From Blastopirellula marina (GTDB lineage Bacteria > Planctomycetota > Planctomycetia > Pirellulales > Pirellulaceae): a stretch of DNA of 64,000 bases. The number at the start of each line of letters is the position of its first letter. Positions within the stretch are counted from its first letter, which is position 1. A model generated the notes under the pieces. It was not told where the DNA came from. It ran no database searches and was given only the letters and a program-made list of their open reading frames with translations. The stretch lies in assembly GCF_002967715.1 (NCBI RefSeq), contig NZ_PUIA01000035.1, positions 372,001 through 436,000 on the forward strand. The letters are read 5' to 3'. A program made the translations under genes and the position numbers. Of this stretch, positions 1 to 8,994 are shown piece by piece.

Positions 1-731
1 TGAAACAGGGCCTGCCGCGATACGCCGAGCAGCGAAACGACGTCGAGAGCGAATGCGTGAGCCAGTTGTCCCCCTATTTGCACTTCGGTCATCTCTCGGT
101 GCACGAGGTTTTTCACGAGCTGACAAAGCAGGAAAAGTGGGAACCGAGCCAGATCAGCCCCAAGGTCACCGGCAGCCGGGAAGGGTGGTGGAACATGAGT
201 TCCAACGCCGAGTCGTTTCTCGACGAGATCATCACCTGGCGCGAGTTGGGGTACAACATGTGTCACCTGCGAGACGACTACGACCAGTTCAGCTCGCTGC
301 CTGACTGGGCTCAGCAAACGCTCGGCGAGCATAAGCAGGACGACCGCGAGTACGTTTATACGCTCGAGCAGTTCGAGAAAGCGCAGACGCACGATCCGCT
401 GTGGAACGCGGCCCAGCGGCAACTGGTGCGCGACGGGCGAATCCACAATTACCTGCGAATGCTATGGGGGAAGAAGGTACTGCACTGGACCAACACGCCG
501 GAGTACGCCGCCAAGATTCTCATTCACCTGAACAACAAGTATGCCCTGGATGGTCGGAACCCTAACAGCTACAGCGGCATCTTCTGGTGCTTCGGACGGT
601 ACGACCGGGCCTGGGGTCCCGAGCGGGAGATCTTCGGCAAAATCCGCTACATGACCAGCGATAGTGCCATGCGAAAGCTCAACCTGAAGGGGTATATTAA
701 GGAGTACAGCGAGGCGAAGCTGTTCGGCTGA
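1..731 (+). CDS. phr: Class II CPD photolyase, C-terminal part (5' end outside window)
   Basis: The frame is open from the window edge (first whole codon at 3) to TGA at 729-731, so the N-terminal antenna domain and start lie outside. What remains is the helical FAD-binding catalytic domain. Class II photolyases use blue light and FADH- to split cyclobutane pyrimidine dimers in DNA. Family signatures seen in order are QLSPYLHFGHLS, a THDPLWNAAQ block, the NYLRMLWGKKVLHW helix, LNNKYALDGRNPNSY and a C-terminal PEREIFGKIRYM block. The spacing of these blocks follows class II enzymes rather than class I/cryptochromes. The internal GTG at 57 falls inside the conserved domain and is not the start. 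No operon partner is visible downstream. Confidence 0.9.
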   Translation, partial: KQGLPRYAEQRNDVESECVSQLSPYLHFGHLSVHEVFHELTKQEKWEPSQISPKVTGSREGWWNMSSNAESFLDEIITWRELGYNMCHLRDDYDQFSSLPDWAQQTLGEHKQDDREYVYTLEQFEKAQTHDPLWNAAQRQLVRDGRIHNYLRMLWGKKVLHWTNTPEYAAKILIHLNNKYALDGRNPNSYSGIFWCFGRYDRAWGPEREIFGKIRYMTSDSAMRKLNLKGYIKEYSEAKLFG

Positions 732-983
732 GGGGGTATTTGACGCGGAAAAACCGGCCCCAACTCGCCGCATTCCTCCTAAATTGACCAAGATTTGCCC
801 AAGAATCAGGGTATAGAGGGGCGATTTTTTCTAAATGGACTAGATGCATCGCTTGCTCTGGCGGTATATTACTTGTTTGATTAGAGGACAAGCGCCACCG
901 ATATTGAAGTAGTGCTTCCCATAAACCACATTTTTCCGGCAGCAAGTCGGGCTATCGAAACAAAGGAAATCTTTAGGTAACCA

Positions 984-1181
984 ATGGTTAAGGTACTCGT
1001 TCGCGACAGGGAATCGATTCAAGAAGCAGTTCGTCGGTTTGGTAAGTTGGTTATGCGTAGCGGTCTCAAGAAAGAGATGCGCCGCCGCAAGTATTACGAA
1101 AAGCCGAGCGACCTGAAGCGTCGAGCCCGCCTGCGTGCCGAACGTCGCGCCATGAAAGAACGCCTGCTGGTTCAGGACTAG
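984..1181 (+). CDS. rpsU: 30S ribosomal protein bS21
   Basis: A 65-residue, very basic protein with the bS21 layout: [16 protein letters not shown] at the N-terminus, then [15 protein letters not shown] and an Arg/Lys-rich tail. bS21 sits on the platform of the small subunit and helps initiation by base pairing of the 16S 3' end. The length is normal for the family. The ATG at 984 is preceded by AGGT about five bases upstream. It is a single-gene unit: the photolyase ends 250 bases before it and a strong hairpin terminator follows at 1234-1257. Confidence 0.95.
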   Translation: MVKVLVRDRESIQEAVRRFGKLVMRSGLKKEMRRRKYYEKPSDLKRRARLRAERRAMKERLLVQD

Positions 1182-1233
1182 ACCTCCTGCCGCACGGCCC
1201 ACGACTTACCTAAAGTCGAGTCTATAAAAGAGG

Positions 1234-1268
1234 ACGCCCAGTGAATACACTGGGCGTTGTCGTTTCTT
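1234..1268 (+). terminator. Rho-independent terminator of rpsU
   Basis: A perfect 10-bp inverted repeat (ACGCCCAGTG at 1234-1243, CACTGGGCGT at 1248-1257) closes on an AATA loop and is followed by a T-rich stretch. It lies 53 bases after the rpsU stop and before the convergent lipoprotein gene. Confidence 0.85.
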
Positions 1269-1287
1269 GAGTGTTGATACCTCGTTA

Positions 1288-2436
1288 CTAAAAGCGAGGC
1301 GTCAGTAGGTCTTGATACAGTTGCAACTCCAGCGGCTGGTAGTTGAATGGACCTTGCAGAGGTGCGTGAATCGGTGGCGTTTCCGGAGCGGGCCGAGGTT
1401 GAGCACGCTCGATGGCATTCAGCTTATTCTGCAGTGAATCTATCTGACTCTCCATCGATTGCAGCTGTTGTGACTGTACAGCCTTCGCCGCCCCATTGTC
1501 CTGCTGTTGTGACATTTGCAATCGCAGCATCGCTCTCGACTCGCGTGCCTGACGCAGCTCTTGGCGAACGGCGTCTGCCTTGGGATTGAAGACGTAATCA
1601 TCGACCCCTGGGCCACCACCAGTCGTAAATTCTTCGACGAAGGAAGCGTTATCCCGGTTAGCGATCTGGTGCCCCTGGGCGTCGTAGAAAATTGTTACCT
1701 TCTTCGACTGAGAAGGTGCCTGAGGTGTCAAAGCGTAATCGAGAATGGTAAACGTCAGTTTGGTCAGTTCACTCTGACCGCACGGCAATACCCAAACATA
1801 AGTTCCGCAATATTCGCCCACCTTCAAACAATCACAATTCTTAGGAACACAACTTTTGTCCCCATAACCCAACCAGCACACTTGTTCGAAGCACGCAGGC
1901 GTCGTGCGACCTTGTGATCGACTGTAGTAGGCAAGGTTATCCAGCGATGGATCGTCCTTGTTGTACTTTCCTGACGCAGACCCAAGATAGAACTTCCTCT
2001 GTAGCTTGTCGCAATCAGGGCACGAGCTCATCGTTGAGTGGAGGCCGGCACAATACATCGCATGCTGGTAAGCACACCGCATCAATTCGAGACGACGAAC
2101 ATCGTGCACTGGGGTCATCACCCAGGCCTCTTTCATCGATCGAGCTGCTCGGAACCCCAAGGCTTCACTAGCGAAGCCTGCCTTGCTCCAATTGGTTGTA
2201 CTCGAAGCATCCGCCCCATCGACAACATCCTGTCCGCCTTGGGTAGGGTACATGAAAGATGGAGCCACATTCGGGTCATGAGCAAACCGGGCCAGATTGT
2301 CCAGCACCTGTTGCTCGTAGATATCTGTCAGTGTTCCTGCTTGCCGTACAGCGTTTTTTCGCAACTGGGTATGTGTGCAGCCCAAGCACAGAGATACCCC
2401 AAACACAACAACGATTAATCCATTCATGTATCGCAC
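1288..2436 (-). CDS. Putative lipoprotein with C-terminal coiled coil, function unknown
   Basis: A 382-residue protein beginning with a hydrophobic signal segment ending in a lipobox (LCLGC, Cys near residue 20), so it is probably lipidated and exported. The mature part holds several cysteines (CSCPDC-like region near 140, CVPKNCDCLKVGEYC near 195-210) that could form disulfides. Residues about 285-345 are Gln/Arg/Leu-rich heptad-like sequence that should form a coiled coil, and the end is Pro-rich. I do not recognise a named domain. It is transcribed alone, convergent with rpsU; the 234 bases upstream (2437-2670) show no gene. A role in the cell envelope is inference only. Confidence 0.75.
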   Translation of the reverse strand: MRYMNGLIVVVFGVSLCLGCTHTQLRKNAVRQAGTLTDIYEQQVLDNLARFAHDPNVAPSFMYPTQGGQDVVDGADASSTTNWSKAGFASEALGFRAARSMKEAWVMTPVHDVRRLELMRCAYQHAMYCAGLHSTMSSCPDCDKLQRKFYLGSASGKYNKDDPSLDNLAYYSRSQGRTTPACFEQVCWLGYGDKSCVPKNCDCLKVGEYCGTYVWVLPCGQSELTKLTFTILDYALTPQAPSQSKKVTIFYDAQGHQIANRDNASFVEEFTTGGGPGVDDYVFNPKADAVRQELRQARESRAMLRLQMSQQQDNGAAKAVQSQQLQSMESQIDSLQNKLNAIERAQPRPAPETPPIHAPLQGPFNYQPLELQLYQDLLTPRF

Positions 2437-2670
2437 GGCAACGCTCCTCTTACATCGTCAAGGATTGCCAACGCCGCCCACGAAGTCGTCGCAACCCGGA
2501 AGATTTCGAAGTTAAAACGTTACCAAAGATCGTGCGATGCATAGCTCGCACTCAACCTGAAAGAGGGGCACCAATCCCTGCTATGGCAAGTTTTTCTGGG
2601 TCGTTAGAAGACTTTGACGATACCGTAAAGAAGAGCGGCGACAGCACTGCTGCCGCCGCAGGCAAGCTAT

Positions 2671-3342
2671 TTAGTCCTTCAAGTGCGGCTCGAGGGCTTT
2701 GGCCCAGATGGCGTAACCGGCATCGGTCATGTGCAGGCCATCCTTTTTGAACAGTTCAGCACGCGGCTTGCCATCTTCGCCGAGCATGGGGGCGTCGATG
2801 TCGATGAACTCGCAGTTGTCGGTCTTGGCACACTGCTCGGCGATCAGCTTGTTCGTTTCGCGAACTTCCTTGATCAGCTTCCAGCGGCTCAGGCTCGGCT
2901 TCACGGCGATGTACAGGATCTTTGTCTCCGGCAGTTCTTCGCGAATCGTCGAAACGAACTCCTGGAAGTCTTCACGAATCTGTTCGGGGGTGTATTTCGC
3001 AGCGATGTCGTTATCGCCGGCGTACACAACAACCGTGCGTGGCTTGTACGGCAGGATGATGCGATCGGCGTAGTAAACCGAATCTTCCAGGCGCGAACCA
3101 CCAAAGCCACGGTTCAGACCATGCAGCTTGGGAAACGATTGATCGAGATCCCACATGCGAATGCTGCTGCTGCCGACAAAGACCACGCCGCCAGGCTTAA
3201 CGGGATTGGCTTCGTCCTGCTTGGCGAACTTGTCCATTTCCCCTTTCCACTTGGCAATGCTCGCAGGCACTTCCTTTTCAGCGGCAAAGGTCATCGCAGA
3301 GAGAACCAATACGAGAGACAGACTGGAGAGCATTCGAATCAT
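2671..3342 (-). CDS. Secreted SGNH/GDSL-type esterase/lipase family hydrolase
   Basis: A 223-residue protein with a cleavable signal peptide (MIRMLSSLSLVLVLSAMTFA). SGNH-hydrolase blocks are visible: block I FVGSSSIRMW (nucleophile probably Ser59), block II GFGGSRLED, block III VYAGDND with the oxyanion Asn, and block V DGLHMTDAGY with Asp201 and His204. Such enzymes hydrolyse esters, often acetyl groups on polysaccharides; the substrate here is unknown. A longer open frame reaches 3516 but runs into the REP-like repeats, so the ATG at 3342, which starts exactly at the signal peptide, is preferred. It is transcribed as a single gene away from the repeat cluster. Confidence 0.85.
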   Translation of the reverse strand: MIRMLSSLSLVLVLSAMTFAAEKEVPASIAKWKGEMDKFAKQDEANPVKPGGVVFVGSSSIRMWDLDQSFPKLHGLNRGFGGSRLEDSVYYADRIILPYKPRTVVVYAGDNDIAAKYTPEQIREDFQEFVSTIREELPETKILYIAVKPSLSRWKLIKEVRETNKLIAEQCAKTDNCEFIDIDAPMLGEDGKPRAELFKKDGLHMTDAGYAIWAKALEPHLKD

Positions 3343-3420
3343 GAGGTGAAGTCCTGACAAGTTATCGCGGTAGGAAGTAGGGCCAGTGAACGCGACATAC
3401 GCATTGGCAAATTCGATGTG

Positions 3421-3626
3421 GAGCCCCAACGGGGCGACATGAAATAGCCAGGGGCGTAAGCCCCTGGTCAACGAACTAAACCCGATGCGAGCCCCAACGG
3501 GGCGGCATAGCAGCACAACCTATCCAGCGTGCCAGAACTATGTCGCCCTTTCAGGGCTATCGCTTTTTGATCAATCTTTCCAGGGGCTCACGCCCCTGGC
3601 TATTACATTCCGCCCCGTTGGGGCTC
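3421..3626. repeat. REP-like palindromic repeat cluster
   Basis: Three copies of GAGCCCCAACGGGGCG or its exact complement (3421-3436, 3489-3504, inverted at 3611-3626) and two copies of a longer hairpin, CCAGGGGC-N4-GCCCCTGG (3448-3467 with GTAA loop, 3580-3599 with TCAC loop). The outer copies face each other, so the whole block is an inverted arrangement of small palindromes between two genes, typical of REP/BIME-like elements. No RAYT transposase is visible in the window. Confidence 0.8.
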
Positions 3627-3676
3627 AGCAATAGTAACGGAAACGACACCGAATCCTGACTTAGTTTATTCCAAAA

Positions 3677-3706
3677 GAAAAGCGGGATCGAATCGATCCC
3701 GCTTTT
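3677..3706. terminator. Hairpin terminator after the oxidoreductase gene
   Basis: AAAAGCGGGATCGA pairs with TCGATCCCGCTTTT across a minimal loop; A-runs on the left and T-runs on the right allow function on both strands. It lies about 20 bases past the stop of the leftward gene at 3728. Confidence 0.8.
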
Positions 3707-3727
3707 GCGATTGTTTTGCGAAAGTGC

Positions 3728-5002
3728 TTAACCGAGCACGTATGGGGCACGGTGAGCTCGGTGGGTCATTTCGGCCGCTTCGTCGTCGCCGTTGATCTTC
3801 TCGGCAACCGGGTCCCACTCGATCTTCCGCTGCAACCGGCAAGAGATGTTGCCCAGGTGGCAAGCGGTCGCCGTGCGGTGGCCGACTTCGACGTCGCAGA
3901 TCGGTAGCTCGCGGGTTTCCATGCACTTCAGGAAGTTCTGGTGATGATTGTTGCTGTCGATCAGATGAATGTCCGAATCCTTCAGCTTGATCGCACCGAT
4001 CTCTTCAGACGATGGCTGGAACACGCCACGGTTGACGTAGATCTCGCCTTTGTCGCCGATGAAGCGGGTACCCATTTTAATATCCTTCTGACCCTGGCCG
4101 ACGATCATCTTCACGCCGTCCCCATAGTCATAAGTGATACGGCAGGCTTCGGGCACTTCGTGAGCCATTTCGGGATGGTAGGCAACCTGTTCGGCATGCA
4201 CCGAGAGCGGGCCGCTATCGTCTTTGCCGAGCCCCCAGTGGGCGATGTCGATATGATGGGCACCCCAGTTGGTCATCTGACCGCCGGAGTAGTCCCACCA
4301 GAAACGGAAGTTGTAATGCACACGCTTCTCGTTGTAAGGACGCACCTTGGCTGGGCCAAGCCAGAAGTCGTAGTTCAGGTTCGCCGGGGCTTCACTATCG
4401 GCAGGCAGCTTGCCAGGGTCGTTGGCATTGGCCAGACCGACATGCACGGTATGAACCTTGCCGATATAGCCGTTACGAACCAGTTCGCACGCACGGCGGA
4501 AATTGTCGGACGATCGCTGCATCGAACCCGTCTGCACGATGCGCTTGTTCGCGCGAGCCGCTTCAACCATCTTGCGACCTTCGGCGATGGTGAGCGACAG
4601 CGGCTTTTCGCAGTAGACGTCCTTACCGGCCTGGCAGGCATGAATGGTGGTGATCGCGTGCCAATGATCAGGCGTGCTCACCACGACGGCGTCGATATCT
4701 TTACGATCGAGCAGTTTGCGGTAATCTCCGAAGATCTCGACTTCGCGACCCTTCTTGTCTAGCACGATCTTCGCGGCGTTCTCGGCATGTTTCGAGTCGA
4801 CATCGCACACGGCGACGGCGTTATCGAGGAACTTTCCCAGGTTGCCGCGGCCCATGCCGCCGACACCAATGTGACCGGTCAGAACACGATCGTTGGCACC
4901 AAAAGCAGTCGCAGGAATGAACATCGGAGCCGCGGCCAAACCGGCAGCCACGCTCGATGTCTTCAAGAAAGTACGTCGCGAAACGCGATGATTTGCGGTC
5001 AT
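3728..5002 (-). CDS. Gfo/Idh/MocA family oxidoreductase with Tat signal
   Basis: A 424-residue protein starting with a twin-arginine signal (SRRTFLK at residues 8-14, hydrophobic stretch to about 35), so it is exported folded with its nucleotide cofactor. Then comes a Rossmann domain with the G-x-G-x-x-G turn (GVGGMGRG) and the family motif CEKPLSLT near residue 130, followed by the alpha/beta substrate domain. Gfo/Idh/MocA enzymes oxidise or reduce sugars, inositols and derivatives with NAD(P); planctomycetes hold many secreted copies of unknown substrate. The ATG at 5002 directly precedes the Tat motif. It is a single gene, terminated by the hairpin at 3677-3706. Confidence 0.9.
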   Translation of the reverse strand: MTANHRVSRRTFLKTSSVAAGLAAAPMFIPATAFGANDRVLTGHIGVGGMGRGNLGKFLDNAVAVCDVDSKHAENAAKIVLDKKGREVEIFGDYRKLLDRKDIDAVVVSTPDHWHAITTIHACQAGKDVYCEKPLSLTIAEGRKMVEAARANKRIVQTGSMQRSSDNFRRACELVRNGYIGKVHTVHVGLANANDPGKLPADSEAPANLNYDFWLGPAKVRPYNEKRVHYNFRFWWDYSGGQMTNWGAHHIDIAHWGLGKDDSGPLSVHAEQVAYHPEMAHEVPEACRITYDYGDGVKMIVGQGQKDIKMGTRFIGDKGEIYVNRGVFQPSSEEIGAIKLKDSDIHLIDSNNHHQNFLKCMETRELPICDVEVGHRTATACHLGNISCRLQRKIEWDPVAEKINGDDEAAEMTHRAHRAPYVLG

Positions 5003-5151
5003 GGAATCCTCTGGGGTTCGTAGCGAACAAGCTTCACGCAGGCCCCGGCAGCCAGGTAGGAAGATTAGCCGAGGCGGTAAACTTCTTATAATAGCTGAAA
5101 TCTGTTGTCGCGCAAAGTCAAAGAAGACACCGCTACCAGCCGGTTATCGGA

Positions 5152-7224
5152 TTAATCGAGTTCTTCCCATACGCTGTGATACCCGTCGATCGACTCGGCG
5201 TACTGTAACAGCCTTTCGTAAAACGAGTTACCGCCGATCGTCGAGCTGTCTCCCACCACGATCAGCTTTCGTCGAGGGCGGGTCAGGGCCACGTTCATCC
5301 GACGTGTATCGAGCAAAAAACCGATCTCGCCGTTGGTGTTCGAGCGGACGAGCGAGATGATTACCACTTCGTTTTCGCGGCCTTGAAACCCATCGACCGT
5401 GTCCGCTTCGACCCCAGCAGGCAACTGATTCCGCAGCCGCTGAACCTGGGCGGCATACGGCGAGATGACCGAGATCGCCGAGGGCTCAATGCCGGCCTCG
5501 ATCAGTTGGGCCGCCTTCTTGGCGACGAACCGTGCTTCGGCATCGTTGAAGCGGCTTGAGCTCGCGTCGTCTTCCTGCTCGACGAAGTCGGCCCCGGCGG
5601 TATCGTAGAACTGCCACGGCTTGGGATCGACGTAGACTTCGCCATTAAGCAGCGGCTGCAAGTCGTGCGTGGCGACCGATTCGTCCGCTTCCAACTGGCC
5701 GTCGTAAAATTCGAGGCTGCTGAAATCCATGATCGACCAGTGCATTCGGTACTGCCGCTTGAGTAGTCGGGCGATCTCTGGCCGCTGCTTCACCAGTCGC
5801 TGCTGCATGCTCTCGGCGAAGCCGGCACTGGCCGCTTCCTGCGAAAGGATTGTGGGCGGAAGCTGGCAGTGGTCGCCGGCGAGGATCACGCGCCCGCTAC
5901 GAGCAAGGGGAATCCAGCAAGCTGGCTCAACTGTCTGACACGCTTCGTCGATCACCACCGTATCGAACATGCGTCCGGCGAGTAGATCGTCGTCGATACC
6001 AGTCAACGTAACGCACAGCACCTGGGCACTGGTAAGAATCTGATCGAGCGTCTGCCGTTGGATTCGCTGGGCATCGTCGAACAGTTGACGGGCTTCATCG
6101 CGCAGGGCAGCCCGCTCGCCGGGGGCTGGCTTGGCTCGCGTATAACGTCCGGCACTTCGCAGTTTGGCCTGGCCATCGCGGATGAGCTTCTCGGCCAGCT
6201 TGGCATCGGCATGCGAGCGAGCCAGGTAATCGAGCGTCGCGTCGTGCAGTTCTTCAGACACACGAGCCGGATGACCGAGCCGCACGGCGTTGCATCCTTG
6301 GGCCATCACCCGCAGCATGAGGTTATCGACCGCGAGATTACTGGGGGCACACGCCAGAACTTTCTCGCCTCGATCGACAAGCCTGCGAATCAGATGCGCC
6401 AGCGTCACCGTCTTGCCAGTCCCAGGCGGACCATGAATGATCGCCACGTCCTCGGCACGCAGGGCGTTCTCCACGGCTTCCCACTGCGATGGGTTCAAAC
6501 TACGCGGGGCATCGCCGGTGACTGCGGCGGCGTTGAACCGCGGGGCAGCTTCCCCCAGCAGCACGTCACGTAAGTCAGCCAGGCGATTGCCAGCCGCGCT
6601 GGCGGCTCGCTTCAAGGCGAACTCCATTCGGCGACGCGTCACTTCGTCGTCGCTGGGAATGAGGTTGTAAGGGTCGTCATCGTTCTCGAGAAAGTCTTGC
6701 GTGACGACTTCGATCGAGCCGTCGCGTACCGAAGCGACGAGCCCGCGAACCTGGTTTTGTTCGACGTCCTGCACCACCACCGGCGAGCCGGTCCGAAAGC
6801 GATGTGGCGGGAGCGTGGCCCCTTGGGTCTTGGGGCGAAACTGGCAGATGACGCGGCCCGCCAATGCCGACCACTGTTCGTGCAGCTTCAGCCCCTTGAG
6901 CATCCCATCGGTCTGCTTGCCATCGGCCAGACGCTGCGATTCTTCTTTCGCTTCCAAGGCCATCCAGCGGCGGAAGTCGACGAATCGTTGCGGCCATTCG
7001 ATCTGATCGGGTTCGAAGAATGCGTCGACTTCCGGCAGCGTTTCGCGGAGGGTCTTGGCGGCGCGTTTGGCGCGGTCTTCAGCGACTTCGACACTGGCCT
7101 GACGGCGGACCAGATCGATCGCGCCGATTTCTTTGCCGGGGATATCCGCCTGTTCAATCAGCAGTTTGAAGAGCTGGTTGCGGTTGGTCCCCGGAGGAAG
7201 TCCCCGTAAATGGAGCCGTGCCAT
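5152..7224 (-). CDS. UPF1/IGHMBP2-like superfamily 1 helicase with DbpA-like N-terminal domain
   Basis: A 690-residue cytoplasmic SF1B helicase. Motif I GPPGTGKT is at 265-272, followed by VIDEACQ (motif II), AGDHCQLPPT (III), QYRMH (IV region), DTVDGFQGRE (V) and MNVALTRPR (VI). Upstream sits a UPF1-type 1B-like insertion. Residues 1-60, including EQADIPGKEIGAIDL and ASVEVAED, resemble the DbpA-type RNA-binding domain of DEAD-box helicases, suggesting an RNA or RNA:DNA substrate. The frame is open to 7356, but ATG 7224 begins the conserved N-terminal domain. The first 71 bases overlap the 3' end of the MFS gene in another frame, implying co-transcription and perhaps coupled translation. Confidence 0.88.
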   Translation of the reverse strand: MARLHLRGLPPGTNRNQLFKLLIEQADIPGKEIGAIDLVRRQASVEVAEDRAKRAAKTLRETLPEVDAFFEPDQIEWPQRFVDFRRWMALEAKEESQRLADGKQTDGMLKGLKLHEQWSALAGRVICQFRPKTQGATLPPHRFRTGSPVVVQDVEQNQVRGLVASVRDGSIEVVTQDFLENDDDPYNLIPSDDEVTRRRMEFALKRAASAAGNRLADLRDVLLGEAAPRFNAAAVTGDAPRSLNPSQWEAVENALRAEDVAIIHGPPGTGKTVTLAHLIRRLVDRGEKVLACAPSNLAVDNLMLRVMAQGCNAVRLGHPARVSEELHDATLDYLARSHADAKLAEKLIRDGQAKLRSAGRYTRAKPAPGERAALRDEARQLFDDAQRIQRQTLDQILTSAQVLCVTLTGIDDDLLAGRMFDTVVIDEACQTVEPACWIPLARSGRVILAGDHCQLPPTILSQEAASAGFAESMQQRLVKQRPEIARLLKRQYRMHWSIMDFSSLEFYDGQLEADESVATHDLQPLLNGEVYVDPKPWQFYDTAGADFVEQEDDASSSRFNDAEARFVAKKAAQLIEAGIEPSAISVISPYAAQVQRLRNQLPAGVEADTVDGFQGRENEVVIISLVRSNTNGEIGFLLDTRRMNVALTRPRRKLIVVGDSSTIGGNSFYERLLQYAESIDGYHSVWEELD

Positions 7225-8632
7225 GGGTAGTGCTTTGCGGATGGGAATACTTGCTGGGGTCCGCCACTTCCTCGCGTGCGGCGGGCGGGGTCGCGAAGAA
7301 GCACGCAACCGCCTGAACGAACAACATAGTAGCAAACAACCACAGCACTGAGTCATAGCTGCCCAGAAGTTCTTTCCCCTGGCTCATCAGAAACGGTCCG
7401 GCGGCACTGCCACCCACGACCGACATCATCTGAAACCCTTTGATCTTCCCGAGGTGGGCTCGGCCGTAATAGCGAGCCAGCAGCGAGTTCGAACCGGCAG
7501 CCGCCACCCCTTGGGCCATCCCAAACGTCAGCCCATACGCACCGGCCATCCAAACCGAATCGATCGACAGGTAGACCAGCACGCCGATGCCCAGCATCAC
7601 CGAGCCCGCCACCATCAGGTAGTTCAGCTTGAAGTAGTCGGCCAGGATGCCGCCGAAGAACTGGCAACTGGCCATGCTGATGGCCATCGTCCAGAAAATC
7701 ACCTGGGCATCTTCTTCCGAAAGACCGCGGCTTTCGACATACGGCACCACCATAAACATGAGCGCGGTGCCGATCATGGCCCACATCGTCATGAAGGAAA
7801 GGACAATCCAGAACGAACGCTCGGTGAGGGCTTCACCCAACGTCAGCTGCGGCATCATGAAGAACGACCCGCGACTTTCCGATTCACTATCCTTGCGTGC
7901 CGATCGCTTCTCTCCGTCGGGCAGTTGGCCGACCTCTTCGGGATGGTTACGGAACACGAAGATCAGTATCGGAAACATGATCGCCCACACGCCCACCCCT
8001 AATGCGAAGTAGGCCTGCTGCCAGCCGAACCAGCTGATCAGGGCGATGGTGATGACCGGGAACGTGCCGAACGCGATCGGTGCGGACAGGTTGCGAATCC
8101 CGTTGGCAAAACCGAGCTTCCGCTGAAACCACATGTCGGCCGTGTTGGTCGCCAGTAGCGTGAGAGAGCCTTGCCCCAAAGTTCGGATCGCCAGAAATGC
8201 CACGAACAGGGCATACGGCCCTTCGACCTGCGACATGAACATGCACGCCAGGCCGAACAGCACGATGACCAGGGTCACCGTCTTACGCAGCCCCCAGCGA
8301 TCGGCGAGTGCTCCGATCCAGGGAACGGGAAACGCGGCCAGGATGGTCCCCCACAAATAGGCGGTCGTGACCGTCACAATCTCGGCGTCGATCAGCTGTT
8401 TGGTCAGCACGACCTCTTGGCCTGGGTGGGCCGCTTTGAACGTTTCGGTCGCCAGCGAAGTGGCGATGTGCTTGTTGAACAGTGCCACGCCGTAGGTCTG
8501 ACCAGGGCTGGTACAGTACTGAGTGATCATCGCGACCCCCAGCATGACCCAGCCATAAAAGAACGGCGTTGCTCGAACGATCGGATCGCGTCGCAAAGAT
8601 GCTGCCTCAAGCGAGGCGGCGTCGGTGGCCAT
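7154..8632 (-). CDS. Major facilitator superfamily transporter
   Basis: A 492-residue polytopic membrane protein with about twelve hydrophobic helices and a charged central loop near residues 240-260 (EKRSARKDSESESRG) that splits the two six-helix halves. The N-terminal FFYGWVMLGV and the helix 2-3 loop GALADRWGLRK (MFS motif A type, G-x3-D-R-x-G-x-R) support the assignment. The relation is to nitrate/oxalate-formate antiporter-like MFS members rather than sugar symporters, but the substrate cannot be read from sequence. ATG 8632 starts the only plausible N-terminus. Its 3' end overlaps the helicase gene, which lies downstream in the same transcript. Confidence 0.88.
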   Translation of the reverse strand: MATDAASLEAASLRRDPIVRATPFFYGWVMLGVAMITQYCTSPGQTYGVALFNKHIATSLATETFKAAHPGQEVVLTKQLIDAEIVTVTTAYLWGTILAAFPVPWIGALADRWGLRKTVTLVIVLFGLACMFMSQVEGPYALFVAFLAIRTLGQGSLTLLATNTADMWFQRKLGFANGIRNLSAPIAFGTFPVITIALISWFGWQQAYFALGVGVWAIMFPILIFVFRNHPEEVGQLPDGEKRSARKDSESESRGSFFMMPQLTLGEALTERSFWIVLSFMTMWAMIGTALMFMVVPYVESRGLSEEDAQVIFWTMAISMASCQFFGGILADYFKLNYLMVAGSVMLGIGVLVYLSIDSVWMAGAYGLTFGMAQGVAAAGSNSLLARYYGRAHLGKIKGFQMMSVVGGSAAGPFLMSQGKELLGSYDSVLWLFATMLFVQAVACFFATPPAAREEVADPSKYSHPQSTTHGTAPFTGTSSGDQPQPALQTAD

Positions 8633-8994
8633 AGTGGAGGGATGCCTGAAGTTGTTCCAACGAAGGTAAGCAGGTCAATCATTGCCCGCGCGGACTCATA
8701 TACTAACAATGGGCCCGCACCTAGGAAACGTCTAAAGAGCGCCGGGTTCACCGTATTTTCTAGCACCCATCTTTACGCCCGTAAGCCGAGTTACCGTCGG
8801 CATCTTCGCCAACACGTGCAGGCCAATTGCAAGCAAATAACATTACCGATACGTTGGAACGTCTTGGACACCCGTCTGGGTGTGACTTTGAGGAACGAAG
8901 AAATCAAACTGGGTGCCACGCCCAATTAGAAGATGTGGGCATCGCCCCAGGCACCCGTTATACGTAGTAGTCATTTAACCACAGCGTGAAGTGA
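8633..8994. other. Intergenic region between divergent MFS gene and DUF2760 cluster
   Basis: 362 bases without a supportable gene. It must hold the promoters of two divergent units. A small perfect hairpin (ACACCC-GTCT-GGGTGT) lies at 8868-8883, and two GGGTG/CACCC-type inverted segments follow at about 8910-8956. No clear -35/-10 pair stands out. Confidence 0.5.

Noticed and set aside
3941-4762. 273-codon open frame opposite the Gfo/Idh/MocA gene
   Set aside because: Shadow frame of a well-supported oxidoreductase; no start signal or domain.
8171-8929. 252-codon plus-strand frame across the MFS start and its upstream gap
   Set aside because: Antisense over most of its length, His/Gln-rich composition, no domain.
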